Below, one piece after another: positions 23,902 through 31,958 of a DNA stretch of 64,000 bases. The stretch spans positions 1 through 64,000 of the forward strand of contig JAMFSL010000057.1 in NCBI GenBank assembly GCA_026225275.1, given 5' to 3'. This stretch comes from Puia dinghuensis (GTDB lineage: Bacteria; Bacteroidota; Bacteroidia; Chitinophagales; Chitinophagaceae). Below the pieces are notes generated by a model. That model was not told where the DNA came from. It searched no databases and saw only the letters and a list, made by a program, of their open reading frames with translations. Numbering within the stretch: position 1 is the first letter of the stretch; every line of letters starts with the position of its first letter. Position numbers and translations under genes: made by a program.

Positions 23902-26900
23902 TCGCCAATACTTTTATCAAACGGCCTGTCACCGCCATCGTTATATCCCTGGTATTGATCATTTCAGGTATCATTTCCATGTTTAACCTGGCCGTCGATC
24001 AGTTTCCGAATATTTCACCGCCCAGCGTATCCGTCAGTGGCTCCTATACCGGCGCCGATGCGCAAACGGTGGAGCAGACGGTGGCCATCCCTATCGAAGA
24101 GCAGGTGAACGGTACACCTGGCATGGAATACATGCAGAGCACGAATACCAATAGCGGGGGGATGAACATCCGGGTGACCTTTAATATCGGCCTGAATGTC
24201 TATGTCTCTGCCCTCAACGTGCAAAATCGGGTCGGGATCGCACAACCGCTGTTGCCTTCCGTGGTCAGCGCATTGGGGTTGACCGTGCGCGCCAGTAATC
24301 CGGATCAACTGATGCTCATAGCGCTCTTTTCGCCTAATGGCTCACATAATATCACCTTCCTCGATAACTATACCAACGTATTCGTGGAAGATGCTATTTT
24401 GCGCGTTCCCGGTGTAGGTGATGTTCAGGCGCGTACGGATCAGTTCGCCATGCGCATCTGGATGAATCCGGATAAAATGGCTTCTTATAATATTACGCCC
24501 GGCGATGTACAGACCGCTTTGCAAGCCCAAAATGCATACGTGGCAGCCGGTGCGGCCGGCACACCGCCGCAGGCATCGTCACAATCTCATGAAATAGGCA
24601 TCCTGGTCAACGGGATGCTGAGCAAGCCGGCTGACTATGAAAAACTTATCATAAAGACGAATCGGGGTACCGGCCAAATGGTGTACCTGAAAGATATCGC
24701 GCGGGTCGAACTGGGGAAATTCACTTTTTCGAGTAACGCCTTTGTAGACGGTAAAAGGTGTTCGCTGCTGATGATCTACCAGGCTCCCGGCAGCAATGCG
24801 CTTCAAACAGCTGACGCTGTGTATGCAGAGCTGGCGCTGTTGAAAAAGTCCTTCCCGTCGGACGTCGATTACAATGTCCCTTTCGAGGCCATCACGATCA
24901 TCAGGGTCTCTATGGAGGAGGTGATCGGAACGCTGCTGAAGGCGCTTGGCCTGGTGGCCATCGTGGTATTCCTGTTCCTGCAAAACTGGCGCTCCACTAT
25001 CATCCCGATATTTGCCATACCGGTTTCGATCCTGGGTACATTCTGCTTCTTCATCCCGCTGGGTTTCACCATCAATACGCTGACGATGTTCGGTTTTGTG
25101 CTGGCCATTGGGATCGTGGTCGATGACGCCATCATCGTGGTGGAGGCTGTACAGCATTATATCGACGACCAGCATATGACTCCCAAGGAAGCTACCTATG
25201 AGGCCATGAAGGAGATCTCGGCGCCTGTCGTAGCCATTGCCCTGATCCTGGCGGCAGTATTCGTCCCAGTAGGTTTTATCCCGGGCATCATCGGGCGTTT
25301 GTACCAACAGTTTGCCATCACCATCGCTATTTCCGTTATCCTGTCCGCCTTTATCGCCTTGTCGCTGACACCCGCGCTTTGCACGTTGCTGCTGAAACCG
25401 ACGAATCCCGACAAGAAGAAAAATCTACTGGACAAATTTTTCGCCTGGTTCGACAGGATGTTTGAAAAGTTCACCAGCAGATATGTCAAGGGTGTCCGGC
25501 GAAGCATCAAATACTCGTGGGTTATCGTGATCGTATTACTGGGTATCTGCGTAGGCACTTTTTATCTTTTCAAAACCAAGCCTTCCGGGTTTGTGCCGAC
25601 CGAAGACGGAGGCCGTCTGTTCATTACCTATCAACTGGCGGATGCCAGTTCCACCATCGAATCCGTGACCGCCATGGAAAAGATGATGAAGGTGGTGGGC
25701 TCGACCCCGGGAATATTACACTATACGGCCGTGTCCGGATTCAACATATTGAATGGGGGCGCCACCTCGAATGCAGGCTCCATGTTCATCATGCTGACGC
25801 CCTGGGACGACCGGACGACGCCCGAAACCCAGTGGCCCGGCATCAGAGCCGTGTTGCTGAAAAGAATTGCGGCAGCCGGGGTAAAAAATGCCAGTGTGAA
25901 CGTCGCCCAGCCGCCCACCATCAGGGGTATCGGCGTCTCTGCGGGTTATGCTTTTCAAATTGAACAGGGCAGCTCGACGGACGACATCTATGCCTTCGAA
26001 AAGGTCGTGCAGAAATTTGTGGCCGAGGCGAAAAAAGTCCCTTCCTTATCGACCGCCGTTTCCTATTTTTCGGCGCATACACCCAGCTACGACCTGACGG
26101 TGGACAGGAATAAATGCGAGAAACTGGGTGTCAATATTTCAACTGTTTTTACGACCATGCAGGCCTATATGGGGAGTTTGTTCGTCGACAACTTTACGCT
26201 CTATAACCGTACCTTCCACGTAGTGATCCAGGCGGATACCCAGTATCGCATGCTGATCGCCAATATGGACAAATATTATGTGCGAAATTCGGACAGCGTC
26301 ATGGTGCCACTCAGGACACTTATCTCCTATAAACCTTCCATGGCTCCGCCGCTCGTCACGCACTTTAACCTTTTCCGGTCGGCAGAGGTGGATGGTACCC
26401 CGCCCCTGGGCGTCAGCAGCGGTCAATGTCTTGACGACCTGCGGGCCCTGTCGGCAAGGGTGCTCCCACGGGGATATACCTATGAATTTTCCGGGCTCAG
26501 CTATGAAGAGATCAAGGCGGGTTCGATGACGGTGTATATATTCTCATTCTGTATCATTTTCGTCTTCCTTTTTCTTGCGGCGTTGTACGAGAGCTGGTCT
26601 GTGCCACTGGCCGTCATGCTGGCCGTTCCCATCAGCGCCTTCGGTGCTATCCTTGCCCTTACGCTGGTCCCCCTGTTAAACAATAACGTATATGCGCAGA
26701 TAGGGCTGATCACCCTCATCGGCCTGTCCGCCAAGAACGCGATCCTGATCGTGGAGTTTGCCAAGATAAGGGTGGATCGCGGTGAAGAGCTGATCCAGTC
26801 TACCCTCGAAGCCGTCAGGCTGCGAATCCGGCCTATTATCATGACTTCCCTGGCCTTTATCCTGGGCGTATTGCCCCTCGCCCTCGCGACAGGAGCCGGC

Positions 26901-27197
26901 GGCGTCTCCAGGAATACCATCGGCGTAACGGTGCTGGGTGGGATGATCGCCTCTTCGACGATCTCTATCTTTATTGTGCCGGTGCTGTATGTCCTTTTCA
27001 CCCGTTGGTCCTATGGTAAAAAGGAACTGGCCTGGCTGCAGGAGCATCATGAAGAACTGATGGAAAAGGCGAAAAAGGTCGAAGAGCAGAATATCGATCC
27101 CGAGTTGGAATACGAGATAGCACAGGAAAAAGCGCGGAACAATGGTGGGAAAGACCAGGCAGGTGGCAACAATGGAAACGTCCATCCCGCAACCTGA
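23898..27197 (+). CDS. RND efflux permease, HAE-1 type (second of two)
   Basis: A 1099-residue paralogue of the preceding pump, starting 'MIANTFIKRPVTAIVISLVL' and conserving 'GIVVDDAIIVVEAVQHYID' and 'GLSAKNAILIVEFAK'. Identity to the first copy is high through the transmembrane parts and lower in the periplasmic loops ('VAQPPTIRGIGVSAGYAFQI' versus 'VVPPSPIPGVGATVGFSLQL'), which form the substrate pocket. It shares one adaptor and TolC protein with its neighbour and is translationally coupled to it. The pumps may form a heterotrimer, as in MdtBC, or separate homotrimers with different substrate ranges. Confidence 0.95.
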   Translation: MIANTFIKRPVTAIVISLVLIISGIISMFNLAVDQFPNISPPSVSVSGSYTGADAQTVEQTVAIPIEEQVNGTPGMEYMQSTNTNSGGMNIRVTFNIGLNVYVSALNVQNRVGIAQPLLPSVVSALGLTVRASNPDQLMLIALFSPNGSHNITFLDNYTNVFVEDAILRVPGVGDVQARTDQFAMRIWMNPDKMASYNITPGDVQTALQAQNAYVAAGAAGTPPQASSQSHEIGILVNGMLSKPADYEKLIIKTNRGTGQMVYLKDIARVELGKFTFSSNAFVDGKRCSLLMIYQAPGSNALQTADAVYAELALLKKSFPSDVDYNVPFEAITIIRVSMEEVIGTLLKALGLVAIVVFLFLQNWRSTIIPIFAIPVSILGTFCFFIPLGFTINTLTMFGFVLAIGIVVDDAIIVVEAVQHYIDDQHMTPKEATYEAMKEISAPVVAIALILAAVFVPVGFIPGIIGRLYQQFAITIAISVILSAFIALSLTPALCTLLLKPTNPDKKKNLLDKFFAWFDRMFEKFTSRYVKGVRRSIKYSWVIVIVLLGICVGTFYLFKTKPSGFVPTEDGGRLFITYQLADASSTIESVTAMEKMMKVVGSTPGILHYTAVSGFNILNGGATSNAGSMFIMLTPWDDRTTPETQWPGIRAVLLKRIAAAGVKNASVNVAQPPTIRGIGVSAGYAFQIEQGSSTDDIYAFEKVVQKFVAEAKKVPSLSTAVSYFSAHTPSYDLTVDRNKCEKLGVNISTVFTTMQAYMGSLFVDNFTLYNRTFHVVIQADTQYRMLIANMDKYYVRNSDSVMVPLRTLISYKPSMAPPLVTHFNLFRSAEVDGTPPLGVSSGQCLDDLRALSARVLPRGYTYEFSGLSYEEIKAGSMTVYIFSFCIIFVFLFLAALYESWSVPLAVMLAVPISAFGAILALTLVPLLNNNVYAQIGLITLIGLSAKNAILIVEFAKIRVDRGEELIQSTLEAVRLRIRPIIMTSLAFILGVLPLALATGAGGVSRNTIGVTVLGGMIASSTISIFIVPVLYVLFTRWSYGKKELAWLQEHHEELMEKAKKVEEQNIDPELEYEIAQEKARNNGGKDQAGGNNGNVHPAT

Positions 27198-27198
27198 T

Positions 27199-27232
27199 CT
27201 GGCAGCGGCCCGAAGCAAATGGTCGCGGCCAG
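27199..27232. terminator. Bidirectional hairpin between convergent operons
   Basis: CTGGCAGCGGCC (27199-27210) and GGTCGCGGCCAG (27221-27232) pair at 10 of 12 positions with a 10-base loop. The hairpin fills exactly the gap between the stop of RND2 and the stop of the converging permease gene. No T-tract. Confidence 0.45.
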
Positions 27233-29635
27233 TCATTCCGCTCTTAAGCTATTCACCGGGTTGGTAATGGCCGCCCGGAAAGCCAGGATACTCACCGTGA
27301 TGAGTGCGATGGCCAGTGCGAGGACTCCGGCCAGTGCAAAGACCCACCAGCTGATCGTTACGCGGTAGGCGTAGTCCTGCAACCAGTGATGCATGGCAAA
27401 GTAAGCCAGCGGCCACGCGATGACATTGGCCAACAGTACCAGTCGCACGAAATGTCGCGATAACAACGCGATGATGCTGTTGATGGATGCACCCATGACC
27501 TTCCGAATACCGATCTCCCTGATACGCCGTTCGGCCGCATAAGAAGCTAACCCGAACAATCCCAGACAGGAGATAAAGATAGCCAGGCCGGCCAGGATAG
27601 CCACGATCTTGCCGACCTGCTCATCGGCCCGATACACCTCGTTAAAATGATCGTCGAGGAACTCGTATTCCAATGGATGGTCGGGGAATTCCTGCCTCCA
27701 GGTCGATTGGATAAAAGAGACGGCCTCGCTGGTTTTGCCACCCTTCAATTTTACCGATGCATTGGAGAATCCGCATTGCATGCAATTGAAAAGGAACATG
27801 GTCTCGATCTTATTGTGCAGGGAATTGAAATTGAAATTTTTCGCGATGCCGACGATATAGCCCGCAGAATCGAATCCGAAATGCCGGCCGATCAGCCACT
27901 CTCTCGTCTTTCCCTTTTCATCCTTGAGAAGTTCATCCGCCAACGCCTCATTGACGATATATTCCCTCCCACTCGTACTGTCCCGGCTACCGGGCGAGAA
28001 ATCGCGTCCCGCCACCAAGCCTATTTTATAGAGTCGCAGATAGTCGGGGTCTACGATGAGCCGTGTAGTACTTAGATTTCGTGTCGGGCCGCTGCCCATA
28101 AAGCCCACTCCGGACTGGTCGAGATGACTTCCCAATACATCCTGCGCCCCCGTGACCGCCGAAATAGCGGCGTCTTTTAACAGCATCTGCTTCAGCACAT
28201 CGTATTTGCCCGACGTCACCCTGTCGAGCGAGATATTCACTACCTGGTCGCGGTCGAAACCGGGATCTTTGTGCCGCATAAAGCTCAGTTGCCGCAGCAC
28301 AAAAATGGTGCTGATGATCAGGAAGATCGCGCTCGCGAATTGCCCGACGACCAGGACATTGCGCAACATTCCTTTATTTTTTCCCAATTGTGGCAGGCCC
28401 TTCAGGACTTTCACCGGTTGAAAGGAAGAAAGATAGGCAGCCGGGTAGAGCCCCGAAACAATACCGACGATGATGGTACCGGCTACGACCACGACCGGTA
28501 TCCAGCTATTCTGCCACAAGATAATTTCCAGGTGACGCCTGCTCAGCGCATCCACATACAGCAGGGCGGGCCATATGAGCAGCATCGCCAACAGCAGCGC
28601 CAGCAAGGCCAGCAATACGGTCTCACTCAGGAATTGCAGACTCAGTTGCGAACGCAGGGCGCCGATCGACTTACGGATACCCACCTCCTTCGCCCGTTCG
28701 GCAGACCGGGCAGTAGAGAGGTTCATAAAGTTGACACACGCGATCACCAGCACGATCAGCGCAACGATGGAAAAGATATTGGTATAATTGCCGTCGAACT
28801 TCTCGAAATTCACATAGTCCAGCCCAATGTCTGCGGCATGCGCATGCACCTCCCGCAGGGGGAGCAGGAACAATTCATAGTATTTATAGCCGTCGCCGTT
28901 GAGGTGCTTCTTCAGATAAGCCGGGAATTTCTTTTCCATGGCCGCGACATCGGTATGCGGCGCCAGTTCAAAATAGGTATTCAGCCAGTTGCCGCCCCAC
29001 CTGTTGTTCCAGTCGGGCTTGATAAAGGTATTGAAGCTGCAAAGTGCGTCGAATTGCAGTTGTGAGTTCTCCGGCACATTGGCCAGCACTCCGGTCACCT
29101 TGAAGAGAACGGTATCCGTTGCATAGTGTGCTATCGTCTTGCCCATCGGATCCTCATTGCCAAACAGCTTGTGGGCGGTTGCCTCCGTGATGACCACACT
29201 GTTCGGTTTTTGCAGCGCCGTAGCACGATCTCCCTGCAATAACGGAAAGTCGAACATCCGGAAGAAACTCGTATCGACGCAGAATGCCTCGGGCAGAAAG
29301 AGCCGCTTGTCGCCATAGGTGAACTGGTATTTGTCATACCACCGGATATGCGTATAATTCAGGATCTCCGGGAATTCAGCCTTCATCGTCTCCCCCATCG
29401 GGAACATGCTCAATGCCACTTTTTGTGAGGAGACCATGCCCGGGAATTTCTGCACCTCATTCAACCGGTAGATATTCTTCGTATGCATCCGGTCAAAGCT
29501 CCGCTCATAGAACACAAACAGTAAGATCACGATACAGGCGGCCATGCCAATGGCCAGACCCATGATGTTGATGATGGAATAGACTTTATTCTTCCATAGA
29601 TTACGCCAGGCAGTTTTGAAATAATTTCTGAGCAT
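27233..29635 (-). CDS. FtsX-like ABC transporter permease
   Basis: An 800-residue membrane protein of the Bacteroidota 'orphan' MacB/FtsX permease type. 'YFKTAWRNLWKNKVYSIINI' is the conserved N-terminus; a large periplasmic MacB-PCD domain follows, then three helices including 'ERAKEVGIRKSIGALRSQL', then a second periplasmic domain, and the last FtsX block with 'AERRIREIGIRKVMGASINS'. The two 'GIRKxxGA' loops are the ATPase-contact sites. No ATP-binding gene lies nearby. Members probably work in mechanotransmission or lipoprotein/peptide export. It lies 116 bases after the S37 peptidase gene. Confidence 0.88.
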   Translation of the reverse strand: MLRNYFKTAWRNLWKNKVYSIINIMGLAIGMAACIVILLFVFYERSFDRMHTKNIYRLNEVQKFPGMVSSQKVALSMFPMGETMKAEFPEILNYTHIRWYDKYQFTYGDKRLFLPEAFCVDTSFFRMFDFPLLQGDRATALQKPNSVVITEATAHKLFGNEDPMGKTIAHYATDTVLFKVTGVLANVPENSQLQFDALCSFNTFIKPDWNNRWGGNWLNTYFELAPHTDVAAMEKKFPAYLKKHLNGDGYKYYELFLLPLREVHAHAADIGLDYVNFEKFDGNYTNIFSIVALIVLVIACVNFMNLSTARSAERAKEVGIRKSIGALRSQLSLQFLSETVLLALLALLLAMLLIWPALLYVDALSRRHLEIILWQNSWIPVVVVAGTIIVGIVSGLYPAAYLSSFQPVKVLKGLPQLGKNKGMLRNVLVVGQFASAIFLIISTIFVLRQLSFMRHKDPGFDRDQVVNISLDRVTSGKYDVLKQMLLKDAAISAVTGAQDVLGSHLDQSGVGFMGSGPTRNLSTTRLIVDPDYLRLYKIGLVAGRDFSPGSRDSTSGREYIVNEALADELLKDEKGKTREWLIGRHFGFDSAGYIVGIAKNFNFNSLHNKIETMFLFNCMQCGFSNASVKLKGGKTSEAVSFIQSTWRQEFPDHPLEYEFLDDHFNEVYRADEQVGKIVAILAGLAIFISCLGLFGLASYAAERRIREIGIRKVMGASINSIIALLSRHFVRLVLLANVIAWPLAYFAMHHWLQDYAYRVTISWWVFALAGVLALAIALITVSILAFRAAITNPVNSLRAE

Positions 29636-29709
29636 GTGGATGGGTTTGAATGGTATGCATCACCCAGCTAAAAATGGGCCTATCCTCTCCAAAGCTCCTA
29701 ATCAATTAG

Positions 29710-29727
29710 TTGTATTTATTAATACAA
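29710..29727. terminator. A/T-rich perfect hairpin between S37 peptidase and permease genes
   Basis: TTGTATT (29710-29716) and AATACAA (29721-29727) form a perfect 7-base stem with a 4-base loop, 24 bases past the S37 stop on the minus strand. Without a GC stem or T-tract, it could equally be an operator of the permease gene. Confidence 0.3.
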
Positions 29728-29751
29728 TCAGACTGTCCGGTTTCGATACAC

Positions 29752-31077
29752 TCAGTGTCCGGTCTTTGCTGTTTGCAGGTTATCCATATTGACTTCCAGG
29801 CCTGACAGCGCCGCCACTTTTGCCACGTATTCCTGTTGCATGGCCTGGGGCATATTTTTGACCTTAGCGCGGCCATGGGTGGCGCCAGGCACCAGGAACC
29901 TTTTTGAATTGACTTTATCAGAGGGAATGATCCCGGCAGACGTCCAGGCGTCGATGCCGCCATAGATATAGATGATGTTGTTGCCGCTGTCGGCCAGCCA
30001 CTGAGAGACTTTTGCATTCAGTGTGGGATCGAAGGGTTTGGGGGGAGCGGATTTTGGCGGAAAAGACGACAAGGGATTTTCTCCGGTAAAATAATGCAGG
30101 TATTTTCTGAAGCGAGTGAGATCATAGCCATAATAACCGCTCTGGGTGGCTGCCTGGTAATAATGCACCTCGAACTCTTTTAACCCTTCATCGGAAAAGG
30201 CAGCCACGTCGGAAATTTTCAACAGCGCATCCAGGTCCTCTTCCAACGAGGTACCGGTAGGAATGCTGTCGCAGAGGCCATAATTCTGCCAGAACGCGAA
30301 GGGATATTCCAACACCGCATATTCGAATGACCTGCCAAGGTCGCCGGTATAAGTGTAATGCAGCCTGGCGCCCTTTGAGTACCACTTTAATTTTTCTATC
30401 GCCTCTTTTTCGTGTTGCAATAAGAATACCTGCAGCTGAAATATTTTATTGCGACATTCCGGCGTGCCGATCGTGTCGAAAAAATGATAAAGCCGCTTGT
30501 CTTCGATACTGTTGTCCAGCGGGGCCACATAGGGCAGCGACAGGTCTACATCCTTCGGATAAAAATATTTATAGTATACCGTAGACTCTCCACCCTTACT
30601 GACGCCTGTGCTGACCCATTTTCCGCTATAGATATTTCTGAACAGCTGGTTTATGGCGTGCCAGTCTGCCGTCGCCTGCTCGATCGTCAGGTAGTCCCAG
30701 GGGATGGAACCTGAATCGGGAACGGATTTCCCATAGAAACGATATTCAACATTGATATCGTTGGCGCCCAGCATCTTTTCCACTTCATCTCTGTGGTCAA
30801 AAAGCCAGTATCCCTGGGTTTCGATCACCGTCGGCCGGCTAAAGCCTTTGTGCAGCAGTGTCGCATGCTGATAAAAATATCCTTTCTCGGGATGCCAGTG
30901 ATCCAGCGGCTGTCTGATGATGAGTTCATATTTCATATACCGGTCTCCGGGAGCAGAGACCTTTTTGAAAGTTACATTGGGTAAATTATACAGCCCCCTT
31001 TCCAGTGCCGCTTCATCGCTCTGGGCAATGGCATGGAAAAGGAACAGGCTAAGCAGCAGGGACAGCGATATTCTCAT
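29752..31077 (-). CDS. S37 family (PS-10 type) secreted aminopeptidase
   Basis: A 441-residue protein with a signal peptide ('ISLSLLLSLFLFHAIAQ'). The S37 nucleophile motif reads 'GVSKGGESTVYYKYFYP' with Ser160, matching Streptomyces PS-10 tripeptidyl aminopeptidase. 'YVAPLDNSIEDKRLYHFFD' is also conserved. The C-terminal part supplies a likely Asp ('IYIYGGIDAWTSAG') and His ('FLVPGATHGRAKV') to complete an alpha/beta-hydrolase triad. It probably removes short N-terminal peptides from exported substrates. It follows the P5C-reductase-like gene by 28 bases, so they are probably one operon. Confidence 0.82.
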   Translation of the reverse strand: MRISLSLLLSLFLFHAIAQSDEAALERGLYNLPNVTFKKVSAPGDRYMKYELIIRQPLDHWHPEKGYFYQHATLLHKGFSRPTVIETQGYWLFDHRDEVEKMLGANDINVEYRFYGKSVPDSGSIPWDYLTIEQATADWHAINQLFRNIYSGKWVSTGVSKGGESTVYYKYFYPKDVDLSLPYVAPLDNSIEDKRLYHFFDTIGTPECRNKIFQLQVFLLQHEKEAIEKLKWYSKGARLHYTYTGDLGRSFEYAVLEYPFAFWQNYGLCDSIPTGTSLEEDLDALLKISDVAAFSDEGLKEFEVHYYQAATQSGYYGYDLTRFRKYLHYFTGENPLSSFPPKSAPPKPFDPTLNAKVSQWLADSGNNIIYIYGGIDAWTSAGIIPSDKVNSKRFLVPGATHGRAKVKNMPQAMQQEYVAKVAALSGLEVNMDNLQTAKTGH

Positions 31078-31105
31078 TTTGGTTAGTTTTTAAATTTTCA
31101 CCTGT

Positions 31106-31894
31106 TTACCTGAATCGCTCCAGCAAATGATCTGCGGCGGAAATCCATGCGGCATGCGCACCGCTGTCTCTGATCTCGCGTCCCGCCTGTTCATTCATCC
31201 CATTGGGCGTAGCGGCATGCTGAGCCAGTTCTGCAAAGTCGATCGGCTCGGATTGTTGAGCCATATAGGACAGCGATTCGAAGAGATCGGCGATATAGGT
31301 ATCCGTCGTTTGACGATCGACGCCATGGGCGGTCGTCCATTCGCTTAGCGCGCCCAGCTGCTCATAAAACGGGGTGATCAGACCCGTTAGCGTCCACAGC
31401 GCATGCAGCTGACGTTCGTCGGTGACAGGCAGTGGCTGACCGATGGCGCTGAACAGCCGGGTCACTGTTTCACTGGCGTTGTAGAGCGGAATCGGGCAGC
31501 GGTGCTTCATCACGGTCGGTAGCGGAATGGCCCGGCTGACGTCTGTTGCGGGTGCGACTGCGGGCAACAGGTCGGCATCTTTCACCAACGGTATCAGCGA
31601 GACTACGGTATGTCGCCGGTCGAAATGCAATCCGGTCAATATCTCCACCGCCACAGCGGGGCGCAGCGCAATGATCACGATATCGCTGCTGTCCAGGACA
31701 GCCTGGTTGGTATCCAGCCGGGTTACGGTAGGATATTTTTCCGCCAGGGCCGCCGACTTTTCCGCATTGCGCGGGGAGAGAAAGATTTGCGGAGCGTCTC
31801 CTGGTCTGCTCGCCGGGCTACCCGTGGACGATGTGCACAGCCCTTCTACTATCGCACCCGCTATCTTTCCAATGCCAATAAAACCTATTTTCAT
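31106..31894 (-). CDS. Pyrroline-5-carboxylate reductase-like protein
   Basis: A 262-residue protein. 'MKIGFIGIGKIAGAIVEGL' is a Rossmann NAD(P)-binding motif of the ProC type, and 'SDIVIIALRPAVAVEIL' matches the 'DvviLavKPq' strand of ProC. The C-terminal signature of true ProC (TSPGG) appears only as 'ATPNGMNEQ', and the usual 'MPN' loop is 'IPLPTVMKHR', so proline synthesis is not certain. ATG 31894 is supported by the promoter at 31915-31945. It reads into the S37 peptidase gene. Confidence 0.72.
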   Translation of the reverse strand: MKIGFIGIGKIAGAIVEGLCTSSTGSPASRPGDAPQIFLSPRNAEKSAALAEKYPTVTRLDTNQAVLDSSDIVIIALRPAVAVEILTGLHFDRRHTVVSLIPLVKDADLLPAVAPATDVSRAIPLPTVMKHRCPIPLYNASETVTRLFSAIGQPLPVTDERQLHALWTLTGLITPFYEQLGALSEWTTAHGVDRQTTDTYIADLFESLSYMAQQSEPIDFAELAQHAATPNGMNEQAGREIRDSGAHAAWISAADHLLERFR

Positions 31895-31914
31895 GTCTTT
31901 CCTTTTTGAAGCGT

Positions 31915-31945
31915 CAAATATAGGCAACCCGTGTTACCTTCACAA
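31915..31945 (-). promoter_or_regulatory. Promoter of the P5C-reductase-like/S37 operon
   Basis: The minus strand has TTG at 31945-31943 and TATATTTG at 31922-31915 with a 20-base spacer, a near-ideal Bacteroidota promoter. The transcription start would be near 31908, which fixes the ATG at 31894 and excludes the longer in-frame start at 31927. The region overlaps the leader of the divergent gene at 31959. Confidence 0.7.
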
Positions 31946-31958
31946 GACAACTATTTTT

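Noticed and set aside
31527-31958. N-terminal extension of the GHL6-like gene
   Set aside because: The extension is antisense to the P5C-reductase-like gene and precedes a complete twin-arginine signal starting at 31959.
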